Below the pieces are notes generated by a model. That model was given only the letters and a program-made list of their open reading frames with translations, searched no databases and was not told the origin of the DNA. A program made the translations under genes and the position numbers. Source: Dyella caseinilytica (lineage in GTDB: Bacteria > Pseudomonadota > Gammaproteobacteria > Xanthomonadales > Rhodanobacteraceae). Taken from it: 64,000 nucleotides of DNA. Positions 41,952 through 50,254 of this stretch are shown here, in pieces. Position 1 is the stretch's first letter, and each line of letters starts with the position of its first letter. The stretch lies in contig NZ_CP064030.1 in NCBI RefSeq assembly GCF_016865235.1, positions 2,976,001 to 3,040,000 of the forward strand, in the 5' to 3' direction.

Positions 41952-44727
41952 TTTTCGATCTCCAAAGAATGCCACCGGGGCGCATCGCTCGCTGTAGCGT
42001 GTCCATAGACACCTTTTGCATCTGGTCGGTGAGCTGTTTTGCTGCGGTAGCGTTAGCGCCTTGAGCGTCGTTGGTAACGGACGCATTACCGCTGTTGTCT
42101 ATGCTGATGTTTTGGGTGAAAACGATCCCGCCAGCTCCACCACCGGACGACTGGACACCTAGCTTCCCGTCACTGCCGCGCGTTAGCGGCAAGATGGCCT
42201 CGGGGCCTGCCTCGCCCATCAGGCCCGCGCCCTTCGCAAATGCAAACATCGTCGGGCTGCTTACAATCTGCCCGGAGAACGCGGACAAACTAGGCGAGTC
42301 GTAAACGCCGCCCTTCGCGTTCGCGGTGAATAGTCCGCTCCCCGTCTGCGAAGCGCTGCCTATGGAGCCGACTGACGAACCACCACCGAACAGCGACGAA
42401 AGCGCCTTAGACGCGGCTAGGCGAATCTCCAACTTAGCCAAGTCCGAAAGGACTGATGAAATAAAGCCCTTGAAGTCAAGCTTGCCGGTGGTAGCAAACT
42501 CCGCGAGCTTGTCGGTCATGTTTCCGAATGCCGACGTGAAAAAGCTTTCCGTCTGCCCTGCAACATTCTTGCCCTGGTCGATGAAGTCGGCGGAAGCCTT
42601 GCGCCACCCGTTCACCCAGTCACCTTGTGCTTTGTCCATTGCGTCAAAGCCGTTAGTGACTATCTGAACCTGCTTCTGCGTGGCCGCTTCCTGCGCCGCA
42701 ATCTGCTGGTCAATCAGCTTTGTGTTTGCGCCTGGCGCACTGCGCTGAGCATTGAGCTTGGTTAGCGCATCTGCACCTTGCTGATAGATGGCGTTTAGCT
42801 TTTGCTGCTGCTGATATTCCTTATCGCCCATGCCCACCGCAGCGGTTTGCGCATCCACGCTGCGTTGTAGTGCCGCGTTCTGCTTATCAAGCGACGCCTG
42901 ATACTGCGCCATAGCCGCCGCATCTTTCTGCTGCAAAATGTCGGCTTGCTTGGAATAGTATTCGTTGGTGGCCGCGACCGCCTTACCTACCTGTCCCTGT
43001 ACCGCAGCAATGCTTGCGCCCTTTTCGATTGCGCGTGCGCCTGCATCCGTGATTGCCTGCAACTGCTTTACCTGATCGGCCAGCAACTTGTTCGTTGCCG
43101 TGTCGTCGCTGTTGGGCAGCATGTTTTGCGTTACGGCGCGATCAGTGAGCGTATTAAGCGCCGCCATGGGATCGGCTTTGTGCGTGGGCTTTTTCTCCCA
43201 GCTCGCACGCGCCGCCGCATCCGCCGCCGCCTCTTGCTGCATAATCTTGTCGGCTAGTGCCTGGTCACCCTGCGCAAGTGCAGCCGCAATCGCCTTGTTT
43301 GCCGCGTTGTGGATCGCGACAATCTGCGCCTCGCGCTTCTGTTCCTGGCTTTGGTATTGCTTCAGGTAGCCATCTAAAGCGGCCTGCCCAGCGATACCAG
43401 CCGTCTGCATCTGCGACGCCTGCGACTTATCGTCGGCATCCTGCATTTGCTTCTGTAGCTGCGCCTGCAAGTCTTGTAGCTTTTTCTCATCGGCAGCGGT
43501 CCAGCCTTGGCCGAACGAGTTAAGCATTCTCCCGCCGTAGCTTTGCGCATTGTCCTGCGCTGTTTGCTTCTGACCCATCAGCGCGTAAATCTGCGTTTGG
43601 GTGTCCGCAGTGCCGCCGATGAGTGAAGCGCCTTGCTTGAACGTCGTCCAGAATCCGGTAAAAGATTCCTTTACCTTGTCCCATGCGGCAGCAATGCCGG
43701 TGACCTGGCTGTGCATGTCATCCAATCGCGGCGAGATGGCGTCATGAAATGCCTGCGCGGCAACTTCCACGGCCCTTTGCGTCTCGCCCTGCTGTTCAAG
43801 CGCGGCGATCTGATCGTAAATCTCGACCGTGAGGAAGTGGTATTGCTCGTTGGCCTTCGCCGCGCTAGCTGCCGTGCCGTCAAACATGTTCGTGACGCTT
43901 GCTGCCGCCTTGTCTGCCGTTTGCCCGGTAAGCGTTGACATGTCCATAGCAGCCTGCCCGAGCGCGAGCAATGACGTGCTTGTCACCTTTCCGTTACCAG
44001 CCAGGGCAATGAGTATTTCATTTGCTTTGCCCAGGTTGCCATTAGCACCGGCCACCTGCCCGGAAAGCTGGCTCATGCCTTGCGTAGCGATACCGGCATA
44101 GCCGCCGGTTTGCGCGAGTGATTCGTTGAACTTGTTTTGTACGTTGCTCGCGTCATTCGCCGCATATACAAACACGCCGATTTCAGCGGCAGCGGCCATG
44201 ATCGAAACGCCGAGACCACTAAACAGAACCTGCACCAGGCCGCTTTGCGCTGCGAGCGTCGCAAGGCTTTGCTCAAGGCGACCCCATTGCCCGGTGGCAA
44301 TGTCTTTCGTGATGAGGCCAATCTCACGGCGTGCGGCAGCGTTACCCAGCGTGAACTTGCCCATTGCTTCCGTTGCGCCGCTGATCTTTGCGCGCGTATC
44401 GTCAATTGCCTGGCTGTATGCCTTCCAGTCGTCACCGCTAATCACGCCCTTGGACTTGAACGCGTTTAGCTTGGTCTGCATTTTGTCCAAGCGATCAAGC
44501 GCGGCCACAGTCGGGGCAATTTGCCCGATCAGTTTCGCTAGCGCGTCCTGCTGGTCTTTGATTGCTCGATTGTCGAATGACTTGCTGGTGCGCTGGGCGG
44601 TCTTGCCCAGCTTGTCGGTTGCCGCCTCCGCTTTCGTGCCGCTGTCGGTGAGCTTATCCAAGTCAGTCTGAGCTTGTGCAACGCCCGACGATGTAACTTG
44701 AATGCCCAGGCTTGCGATATCTGCCAT
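41944..44727 (-). CDS. Tail tape measure protein
   Basis: The protein has 927 residues. It starts MADIASLGIQVTSSGVAQAQTDLDKL, followed by long coiled-coil and helical stretches rich in Gln/Ala. A hydrophobic region lies about residues 140-190 (GLVQVLFSGLGVSIMAAAAEIGVFV). A Gly-rich C-terminal part (SSLFGGGSSVGSIGSAS) ends with LMGEAGPEAILPLTRGSDGKLGV, a common tape-measure motif. It sets tail length and is delivered into the host at infection. It is directly downstream of the G/GT genes. Confidence 0.95.
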   Translation of the reverse strand: MADIASLGIQVTSSGVAQAQTDLDKLTDSGTKAEAATDKLGKTAQRTSKSFDNRAIKDQQDALAKLIGQIAPTVAALDRLDKMQTKLNAFKSKGVISGDDWKAYSQAIDDTRAKISGATEAMGKFTLGNAAARREIGLITKDIATGQWGRLEQSLATLAAQSGLVQVLFSGLGVSIMAAAAEIGVFVYAANDASNVQNKFNESLAQTGGYAGIATQGMSQLSGQVAGANGNLGKANEILIALAGNGKVTSTSLLALGQAAMDMSTLTGQTADKAAASVTNMFDGTAASAAKANEQYHFLTVEIYDQIAALEQQGETQRAVEVAAQAFHDAISPRLDDMHSQVTGIAAAWDKVKESFTGFWTTFKQGASLIGGTADTQTQIYALMGQKQTAQDNAQSYGGRMLNSFGQGWTAADEKKLQDLQAQLQKQMQDADDKSQASQMQTAGIAGQAALDGYLKQYQSQEQKREAQIVAIHNAANKAIAAALAQGDQALADKIMQQEAAADAAARASWEKKPTHKADPMAALNTLTDRAVTQNMLPNSDDTATNKLLADQVKQLQAITDAGARAIEKGASIAAVQGQVGKAVAATNEYYSKQADILQQKDAAAMAQYQASLDKQNAALQRSVDAQTAAVGMGDKEYQQQQKLNAIYQQGADALTKLNAQRSAPGANTKLIDQQIAAQEAATQKQVQIVTNGFDAMDKAQGDWVNGWRKASADFIDQGKNVAGQTESFFTSAFGNMTDKLAEFATTGKLDFKGFISSVLSDLAKLEIRLAASKALSSLFGGGSSVGSIGSASQTGSGLFTANAKGGVYDSPSLSAFSGQIVSSPTMFAFAKGAGLMGEAGPEAILPLTRGSDGKLGVQSSGGGAGGIVFTQNISIDNSGNASVTNDAQGANATAAKQLTDQMQKVSMDTLQRAMRPGGILWRSKNG

Positions 44728-44735
44728 GTGTCACC

Positions 44736-45358
44736 CTACTTGTTTTGTTCGGCCATCACGCGGAGCGCCTCGCCTTCCATGGTTCGGATGCACTCGAATG
44801 TGTCGGACTGTTCCGCACGCGGCACGCCCACCAAGCGCATCACTGCAGGCAGCGCGTTGTAGTCAAGACCGATCGGCCCGCCCATGCTTACTCGCCACTG
44901 CGTTGCCATTGCGATGAACACGTTTACCGCTGCCAAGTTGTCCGGCAGGATTTCTACGTGGTCGGGGAAGTCTTCAAGCGCGAAGCCAAGCGCCGCCAGT
45001 TCGGCAGCGGTCGGCCCCTTTTCATAGATCGCCCTGGCAACGCTTATTAGTTTTTTGCGCGTGCACCGCGCAGTTCTGCCAGGTATGCGTCAAGGATCGC
45101 GCCACCAGCGCCGGGGTAGTTGTCGCAAAGCGTGGCGATGTTGTCCGGCGTGAATTCGTCGTCCAAATCCCAGCCAGCAGCCATGTCCTGCACGATTACA
45201 TAATCCTCTTTCGTGCTCGTTGTTTTTAGCCAGTCGATCGTATCAGTGCGCTTGCGGTGCTTGAAGGTGAATGTCACCGGGTCTGACTCGCCACCGGGAA
45301 CGGGAATTTTTACCTGCGCAGTGAAGGTCGGAGCGGGGTTGAGTTTGAGCTTTGCCAT
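44736..45358 (-). CDS. Tail assembly chaperone GT fusion, made by -1 frameshift
   Basis: The G frame ends at 45047. The T part has no start codon in its frame: reading back from 44736 it stays open to the end of G, with DFPDHVEILPDNLAAV, TQWRVSMGGPIGLDYNALPAV typical of the lambda T region. Slipping back one base at the AAAAAAC heptamer (45056-45050) joins the frames, giving about 207 residues. G and GT bind the tape measure and tail tube protein during assembly; neither is in the virion. Confidence 0.85.
45047..45358 (-). CDS. Tail assembly chaperone G
   Basis: The protein has 103 residues: MAKLKLNPAPTFTAQVKIPV, FTFKHRKRTDTIDWLKTT and WDLDDEFTPDNIATLCDNYPGA. It is a small acidic tail chaperone placed between the tail tube and tape measure genes. 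The final codons GCA AAA AAC TAA contain the slippery site for GT. Confidence 0.9.
   Translation of the reverse strand: MAKLKLNPAPTFTAQVKIPVPGGESDPVTFTFKHRKRTDTIDWLKTTSTKEDYVIVQDMAAGWDLDDEFTPDNIATLCDNYPGAGGAILDAYLAELRGARAKN
45050..45056 (-). promoter_or_regulatory. -1 programmed ribosomal frameshift heptamer
   Basis: On the minus strand A AAA AAC is placed exactly as X XXY YYZ relative to the G frame, immediately before its TAA stop. After slippage both codons read AAA and the next codon is CTA in the T frame. The heptamer is one of the most efficient bacterial types. Confidence 0.85.
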
Positions 45359-45381
45359 GTTAGCGATCCCGAAAGAGAAAC

Positions 45382-45413
45382 AAAAAAAGAGGGCGCGGTA
45401 GCTAGCCGCGCCC
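45382..45413 (-). terminator. Intrinsic terminator after the tail tube gene
   Basis: GGGCGCGG-CTAGCTA-CCGCGCCC followed by TCTTTTTTTG on the minus strand lies between the major tail gene and G. It is a strong candidate and would limit chaperone expression relative to tube protein. Confidence 0.85.
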
Positions 45414-45436
45414 AGGTGGGGAAAACTTGCGGCCGG

Positions 45437-46084
45437 TTAGCTCGCGTAGCGCACCGGCTCGTTGAGGAACGACAGCGTAAGAGCGCAGGCCATCAGTTCG
45501 TTTACGGTAAGCGTGGGAGTTTTGTTGAAAGACACGTAATTGTTGTAGAGGATCTTCGCGCCGGACGGGAGCGCGATCTGCGCAGCACGTGGCAGGCGGT
45601 CATCGTTCGCCTGCGAGGCGAGCTGATAGCCCGGCAACGTCGGGTCATCGCCCACGGAGAGGGTCAGGCCAGCGGCATTCTTGAACGTCGGGATTCGCTG
45701 CTGCGCATCAGCTTCGAGGAACTGATATTCCAAGAACTGCTGATCACCGCCGGACGAACTGGACGAAAGGATCTGCGAAATCTGCTGCCAGCCGGTGATG
45801 CTGCGTGCGGAGCCTGCGCCGCCGCCAGTGGCATAGATGCTGGTCAAGCTGGTGTCGTAACCTTCCAACTCAAACGTGCCGGAAGTGACCGCGCCCACGC
45901 GCACAATCTTATTTGCCAAGCGCGACCAGCCAGACGTGATTTCCACGTAGTCGCCCTGCTTGAACGTGTGGCCGGTGGCGCTCGCCACGGCCGGGTTAGC
46001 GTTGCTGATCGCCTGGATCGTGACGGGAGCGCTATAGCCCTTCGCCATGTTGACAATCGCGCCATTCGGTACGGATACGGCCAT
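45437..46084 (-). CDS. Major tail (tube) protein
   Basis: The protein has 215 residues: MAVSVPNGAIVNMAKGYSAPVTIQAISNANPAVASATGHTFKQGDYVEI, typical of phage tail tube proteins of this group, followed by Ser-rich and beta segments. Position before G/GT supports this. It polymerises around the tape measure. Confidence 0.85.
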   Translation of the reverse strand: MAVSVPNGAIVNMAKGYSAPVTIQAISNANPAVASATGHTFKQGDYVEITSGWSRLANKIVRVGAVTSGTFELEGYDTSLTSIYATGGGAGSARSITGWQQISQILSSSSSGGDQQFLEYQFLEADAQQRIPTFKNAAGLTLSVGDDPTLPGYQLASQANDDRLPRAAQIALPSGAKILYNNYVSFNKTPTLTVNELMACALTLSFLNEPVRYAS

Positions 46085-46123
46085 TGTTTATTTGCCTTTG
46101 GTGATTAGCCCTGAATGGGCGGG

Positions 46124-46537
46124 TTAAACGAAGCTGTCTGCGCGGTACTGAAACGACACGGGCACGATGTAGTCAGAAGCGTCCTGAGCGCCCTTTGCGA
46201 CCGTGCAAGGCGAAACAATCTGCAGCGCAAGCGGTGGCGCGGTGTATCGCGTATTGAGCTTGAACAGCTGTGCCAGTTCGTCGGCAATCGCGCCTGCCGG
46301 TCCTGCGCCTTCGTTGATCGGAGCCACGATGTCAATCTGATAGATACCGCGATACGTCGTGATCGCGCCTGCCAGGTCGGGGCTTGTGCTGTTGGCGGGA
46401 AGTTGGAAGGCGCGCAAGTACGTCTGCCCGGTCACCGGCTCGAATGGAACGTTTTCCCATTCAACATCGAGTGATTGCGAAACCGCCCACGCGCCGAGCG
46501 CCGTCTCGATGAGGCGGCGGCAAAGGTTTTGACTCAT
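46124..46537 (-). CDS. Tail terminator-like protein (DUF4128, gpU-like)
   Basis: The protein has 137 residues: MSQNLCRRLIETALGAWAVSQSL, NVPFEPVTGQTYLRAFQLPA and YRGIYQIDIVAPINEGAGPA match the DUF4128/tail-terminator type. In lambda order U precedes the tube gene, as here. It caps the finished tail at the head-proximal end. The start overlaps the upstream stop by 4 bp. Confidence 0.8.
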   Translation of the reverse strand: MSQNLCRRLIETALGAWAVSQSLDVEWENVPFEPVTGQTYLRAFQLPANSTSPDLAGAITTYRGIYQIDIVAPINEGAGPAGAIADELAQLFKLNTRYTAPPLALQIVSPCTVAKGAQDASDYIVPVSFQYRADSFV

Positions 46538-47118
46538 GAGTTAAGCGCCTCATTCGCTGCTTTAGCAACGTAGTCCTGAAACTCCGCGATAGTGACGCGC
46601 ACCATGCCTTGCGGTGCCTGCACGCCGCTGTGTCCGTATTCAATCGGGACTGCATAAGGCAGGCTGTTTACGATGAATATGTCACCGTCACCCGTGGCCT
46701 GGTCGATGATCGCAGCGCCGTCGCTGATCGTGCTATTGCCCTGCGCGTCCGTCGCGTCCGTGGTGATTTCTGTATAACCACCAATTGACGCGAACCAGTT
46801 GGCGCGGAGCCGTCCGCCTACGTAGCCTTTTGGCGCAATGATGTCCATGCTGTCGCTTGATTTCTTACCAGGCTTCAAGCGCCCCGCCCTGGTCAAGTTG
46901 ACCGGATCGTTACGCATTTCTGCATTCCATTGCGCCACGGCCGCGTTGTAGTTTTTCGCGATGCGGTTGACTGCCCACAACTCGGGGTTGCCTACAGGCG
47001 TCCGCATAACCGTCGCGGTGAGCAAGTCAATTGACACCTTGCGCACTACCTCGCGGGCTTTCTCCGGGGCTTTCTGCGCGAACGCAGTCAGCGACAGCGC
47101 AAAGGTTTTATCAGCCAC
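46534..47118 (-). CDS. Tail completion / HK97 gp10-like protein
   Basis: The protein has 194 residues starting GTG at 47118 (VADKTFALSLTAFAQKAPEKA); the frame further up lies in the upstream gene. TPVGNPELWAVN, GYVGGRLRANW and PYAVPIEYGHSGVQAPQGMVRVT are typical of the gp10/gpZ tail completion family. It overlaps the upstream stop by 8 bp. Confidence 0.8.
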   Translation of the reverse strand: MADKTFALSLTAFAQKAPEKAREVVRKVSIDLLTATVMRTPVGNPELWAVNRIAKNYNAAVAQWNAEMRNDPVNLTRAGRLKPGKKSSDSMDIIAPKGYVGGRLRANWFASIGGYTEITTDATDAQGNSTISDGAAIIDQATGDGDIFIVNSLPYAVPIEYGHSGVQAPQGMVRVTIAEFQDYVAKAANEALNS

Positions 47119-47491
47119 GCAATTGCGCCTCGAATAGGACGGGCACACCGGCCGGGCCAATCGGCTTCACGTTAACCACCGTGAAGTCCCTGTATTCGCA
47201 GTCGCGCATCGGATCGCGGCAGTTCAGCACGTCGCCTTGGCGAACCACGACGCCAGGCGCGCAATACGCCATGGTGTCGCCCATAAGGATGAGTGTTCCG
47301 TCCACGTACTTTTGCGGCATGGGGAAGGTTGCGCACACGCTAGGCGTGCTGGTTGAGCCGCCAGGCGTTACCGTGCCGGTGGCCGGGTCATAACCGCCCT
47401 TCGTGCTGCGCTTGACCGTACAGGCCGCGCCGTAGCGTTTCAGCATGCGCGTGGCGCTCGCGGCCGGGCGGCTGTAGTCGAATGCGCTCAT
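47111..47491 (-). CDS. Putative head-tail joining (neck) protein
   Basis: The protein has 126 residues: MSAFDYSRPAASATRMLKRYGAACTVKRSTKGGYDPATGTVT resembles phage neck proteins of gpFII-like size. ILMGDTMAYCAPGVVVRQGDVL and FTVVNVKPIGPAGVPVLFEAQLR follow. Assignment rests on position between connector and gp10-like genes and on the general pattern. ATGA overlap with the upstream stop. Confidence 0.7.
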   Translation of the reverse strand: MSAFDYSRPAASATRMLKRYGAACTVKRSTKGGYDPATGTVTPGGSTSTPSVCATFPMPQKYVDGTLILMGDTMAYCAPGVVVRQGDVLNCRDPMRDCEYRDFTVVNVKPIGPAGVPVLFEAQLRG

Positions 47492-48021
47492 GCGCGCACC
47501 ACGGCGATGCCGCCAGCAGCCAGCGTAAAGCGCGACACAAGCGCCTCAACCGCCGCGTAACGGGGATTCTGCCGCGCGCCTGCCGCGTACTCGGTTGTGA
47601 TCGGGCCGATGGTCTCGCGCGTTACCTGCGACCCCTCATCGGGGGCCAGTTCACCGGCTGATGCACGCAAGGCTAACTCTGCGTTAGCGCGTGCGATCTG
47701 CACCGGAACCTGGTCGGCGGGAAGGTTCACGCCGTCTGCACGGACACCGCGACGCGGCCAGGATAGCCCCTGTGGCACGGTTGAGGACGGCACCGCGTAG
47801 CCGTATGCGAGGCGCAGCGATGCCGTGGTGCGCTCGCCCTGCCAGGTGTAGCGCGACTCCATGAAGTCGCAGCCGGCGCGCAACGCGCTTTCCTGGTCGG
47901 CCACGCTTAGCGCTGCCCATGCAACGACGCCGCGCGCTGCGAAGTACGCGCTGGCGTCTGCGGCGCTGATGTACGCTTCCGCGTCAGGCAAGCCGGTGCC
48001 GTCCTCAACAATCAATGCCAT
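47488..48021 (-). CDS. Head-tail connector, DnaT-like domain protein
   Basis: The protein has 177 residues: MALIVEDGTGLPDAEAYISAADASAYFAARG, then GCDFMESRYTWQGERT and LSWPRRGV. This pattern is commonly labelled DnaT-like ssDNA-binding in phage genomes, but its place just after the capsid suggests a connector (gp6-like) role. The helical N-terminal half is consistent with that. Confidence 0.75.
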   Translation of the reverse strand: MALIVEDGTGLPDAEAYISAADASAYFAARGVVAWAALSVADQESALRAGCDFMESRYTWQGERTTASLRLAYGYAVPSSTVPQGLSWPRRGVRADGVNLPADQVPVQIARANAELALRASAGELAPDEGSQVTRETIGPITTEYAAGARQNPRYAAVEALVSRFTLAAGGIAVVRA

Positions 48022-48023
48022 GA

Positions 48024-48197
48024 TTAGTTGCCCTTTTTCTTCTTGCCCGGCTGCGCGCTTGGCGCGGCGGACGGTGTGCCAGGCTGGGTGTTGTCGCCAG
48101 GCTTCAATTCGGGATCATTCGCGGCGGGGATCAGTTCCGCCTGCACAACGTCAGGCTTGCGCCACAACGAAGCGCGTACAAGGTCGATCAGTTCCAT
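48024..48197 (-). CDS. Small conserved-position phage protein
   Basis: The protein has 57 residues from MELIDLVRASLWRKPDVVQA, with a Pro/Ala tail ending GKKKKGN. It fills the gap between capsid and connector with a 2-bp spacing to the next gene. No domain recognised. Confidence 0.6.
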   Translation of the reverse strand: MELIDLVRASLWRKPDVVQAELIPAANDPELKPGDNTQPGTPSAAPSAQPGKKKKGN

Positions 48198-48210
48198 GCG
48201 TGCATCCTCG

Positions 48211-48242
48211 AAAAAGAAAGGGGCGCCGTAGCGCCCCTTTCC
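48211..48242 (-). terminator. Intrinsic terminator after the capsid gene
   Basis: AAAGGGGCGC-TACG-GCGCCCCTTT followed by CTTTTTC on the minus strand lies 22 bp beyond the capsid stop. Such a site helps keep capsid mRNA abundant relative to later genes. Confidence 0.85.
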
Positions 48243-48264
48243 GTGTTGCCCCTGTAGCCGTTGC

Positions 48265-49233
48265 TTACTTGGTCTTGAGGAACGCCAGCGGCAGCTGCTT
48301 GCGCTGGAAAATGCGCTCCCAGGTTGCGCCGGACGTGAACGTGGCGTTCTTCGGGTTGGCAGTCTTCGCCACGTACGAGAAACCAGCCGGGTGCAGAATG
48401 AACTGCTGACGGCTATGGAATACTTCCTCGCCGCCACCGTTGCCGCGATCCGGATAGCGATGCACCTCAACCGGAACCTTCGGCTGGCCCATGCCCAGGC
48501 GGAATACGCCGTTACCAAACAGCATGGACGTGTAGACCGGCGCGGCGCCGCTGGTGTCCACCGGCATGCCGTCGTCCTGTACCACGCGATAACCCAAGTA
48601 CGTCGGGAAATGCACATCCGCGTTACCGTCGCGCAGGTAAACGATGAGATTTTGTTTCTGCAACGCGGTGTATTGCACCGAGTGCATCGCAATGCTGGTC
48701 AGCGCACCAGCCGCGTCGCCCATGGTGGCCTTTGCATTGAGGATCGCCTCACCGCTGATCGGCGCGGCGGATCCGTCAAAAAGCATATCGGCGCCATTGT
48801 TGGCGATGTTCGATGCCAGGATGCCGCCGCCAATGGCGATAGTGGCTTTCTGGAAGCGATGCGCCCAATACGAGGCAACGCGCGAGCGGATCACGGAGAC
48901 CGGGTCGGGCGAGGACAGCGCGGCCACGAGATCCATGCTCGACCAGGACTGATTGCGCGACAGCTTCACCGCCAACTGCTCACCCTCGGTCACATTCTGC
49001 GGGGTGCTCAGTTCGGTCGGATCATCGCTGGAACTGTTTTCCTCGACATTCAACAGGTCATTGATGTGACGGATGTGGAACGTGGAGCCTTCGCCGTTTG
49101 CAAATGCGGCAATCACGTCATCGTGCGACACGATGCCGGATTGGAATAGAGCGATCAGTTCCGGCGACGCCAGCAGAAATGCCGGGGTCCACTGTTCCGG
49201 TACGATCACATCGGCAATGCGAGTAGTCGTCAT
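48265..49233 (-). CDS. Major capsid protein (HK97-type)
   Basis: The protein has 322 residues: MTTTRIADVIVPEQWTPAFLL, the extended arm. A DPVSVIRSRVASYWAHRFQKA spine helix, NADVHFPTYLGYRVVQDDGMPVD, and a C-terminal beta-rich part (QQFILHPAGFSYVAKT) follow. Location between scaffold and connectors agrees. No protease domain is present in the neighbouring genes. Confidence 0.9.
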   Translation of the reverse strand: MTTTRIADVIVPEQWTPAFLLASPELIALFQSGIVSHDDVIAAFANGEGSTFHIRHINDLLNVEENSSSDDPTELSTPQNVTEGEQLAVKLSRNQSWSSMDLVAALSSPDPVSVIRSRVASYWAHRFQKATIAIGGGILASNIANNGADMLFDGSAAPISGEAILNAKATMGDAAGALTSIAMHSVQYTALQKQNLIVYLRDGNADVHFPTYLGYRVVQDDGMPVDTSGAAPVYTSMLFGNGVFRLGMGQPKVPVEVHRYPDRGNGGGEEVFHSRQQFILHPAGFSYVAKTANPKNATFTSGATWERIFQRKQLPLAFLKTK

Positions 49234-49260
49234 GCTTGTTACTTCCTATGTGGTGATGAT

Positions 49261-49290
49261 GTGGAAAGGGGGCGCTTTCGCGCCCCTTCC
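49261..49290 (-). terminator. Hairpin between scaffold and capsid genes
   Basis: GGAAGGGGCGC-GAAA-GCGCCCCCTTTCC is a long stem with a stable GAAA tetraloop on the minus strand. The U-tract is weak, so it may act as an mRNA stabiliser of the upstream gene. Confidence 0.6.
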
Positions 49291-49294
49291 CGGC

Positions 49295-49909
49295 TTACTT
49301 CTGCTGTTGCGCCTTGAGCGCGAGCGCTTGCTCTGTCAGCGTGGGCTGCTTTGCGCCGACCCCCGCTGCGCCCGCGTTGGCTGCGCCACCGCCGGATACG
49401 TTGGCGACAGTGACGAAGTGCTTACCCTCATCGCTGCCAGCCCATTCGGTCACGAAATCCCCTAGCGACTTGTCGCCTGCCTTCACCGTGCGCACGCCGT
49501 TTTCATCGGCCACGCTGAGCGAGCCGCCGTGCATGGCTTTTGCGGCCTTCACGTGCACAGGGTTTGTTACGCCCGCCCTGGTCAGCGCCTCAGTGAGAGC
49601 CGCGTCAGTGAACGCGCGATCATTCGCCGCCGTCAGGTCGGCTAGGCGCTTGGTTGCCGTGTCAGCATCTTTGGTGGCCTTGGCGGTAGCCTTGTTGGCG
49701 TCGGCCAACTGCGCGGCCAGGTTGTCGCGTTCCGCTTCGAGCGCGGCATGCTCCGCCGGGTCGATGGTCTGCGCGCCCTTCGCTTTTTGCAGCTTGCCGA
49801 GTAGTTCGGTGTTTTTAGTCTTGAGGCCAGCTGTAGCTGCCTCCACCGCTTCAGCTACTGCGGCTGCAAGCACTTCCTGGTCTTTGGGGTCGTTCGCGTC
49901 AAATGCCAT
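49295..49909 (-). CDS. Scaffolding protein
   Basis: The protein has 204 residues and is acidic with a long coiled coil at about residues 15-95 (AAVAEAVEAATAGLKTKNTELLGKL, LAAQLADANKATAKATKDAD). A C-terminal helical and basic tail ends AKQPTLTEQALALKAQQQK. It is the gene just before the capsid. Typical of internal scaffolds that shape the procapsid. Confidence 0.85.
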   Translation of the reverse strand: MAFDANDPKDQEVLAAAVAEAVEAATAGLKTKNTELLGKLQKAKGAQTIDPAEHAALEAERDNLAAQLADANKATAKATKDADTATKRLADLTAANDRAFTDAALTEALTRAGVTNPVHVKAAKAMHGGSLSVADENGVRTVKAGDKSLGDFVTEWAGSDEGKHFVTVANVSGGGAANAGAAGVGAKQPTLTEQALALKAQQQK

Positions 49910-49950
49910 TTGTGACCTTTGGTCTTTGGAGTGGGCTTAGCCCGGAAACG

Positions 49951-49977
49951 AAAAAGGCCCCGCATAGCGGAGCCTTT
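49951..49977 (-). terminator. Intrinsic terminator upstream of scaffold
   Basis: AAAGGCTCCGC-TAT-GCGGGGCCTTT plus TTCG on the minus strand, with one G-U pair, lies between the zinc-ribbon gene and scaffold. It would terminate the 50219 transcript unless antitermination occurs. Confidence 0.75.
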
Positions 49978-50006
49978 GGAATTCAGTGGATTGATTGGTT
50001 AGGCGG

Positions 50007-50219
50007 CTATTCGATAATCACGCGCTGGCCGCCCATGAGGCACACCACGCACAGCTTGTTGCTCGCCTTCCCCATTCGGGCGGTTATTGTCTCGATGCCG
50101 CCGCATCGGTGGCACGACGGCAACGCCGGATGCTTGCGGGCGCGCATCTTCGCGCGCACTTTCTCCGCTGGCGTGTCCGGCGCTGCCGTCCCTTTTATTA
50201 CATGTAGTTTTGCCATCAT
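50007..50219 (-). CDS. Small Cys4 zinc-ribbon phage protein
   Basis: The protein has 70 residues: MMAKLHVIKGTAAPDTPAEK.., then CHRCGG and CVVCLMGG, two CxxC knuckles 20 residues apart. It is probably a nucleic-acid-binding or structural zinc ribbon. It is transcribed from just downstream of repeat element copy B (50220-50254). Starts at either of two adjacent ATGs. Confidence 0.7.
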   Translation of the reverse strand: MMAKLHVIKGTAAPDTPAEKVRAKMRARKHPALPSCHRCGGIETITARMGKASNKLCVVCLMGGQRVIIE

Positions 50220-50254
50220 GGACAGTTTGTGACGCCCACCTAGAGGACTGTCAA
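50220..50254 (-). promoter_or_regulatory. Repeated 35-bp element, copy B
   Basis: This matches a segment at 57584-57618 at 28 of 35 positions. On the minus strand both begin TTGACAGTCCTCTAGG and both continue GTCACA(A/G)ACT. It overlaps the stop codon of the head morphogenesis gene and ends right before the zinc-ribbon ATG. TTGACA could be a -35 box; CACAAA 17 bp on is a weak -10. Confidence 0.6.
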
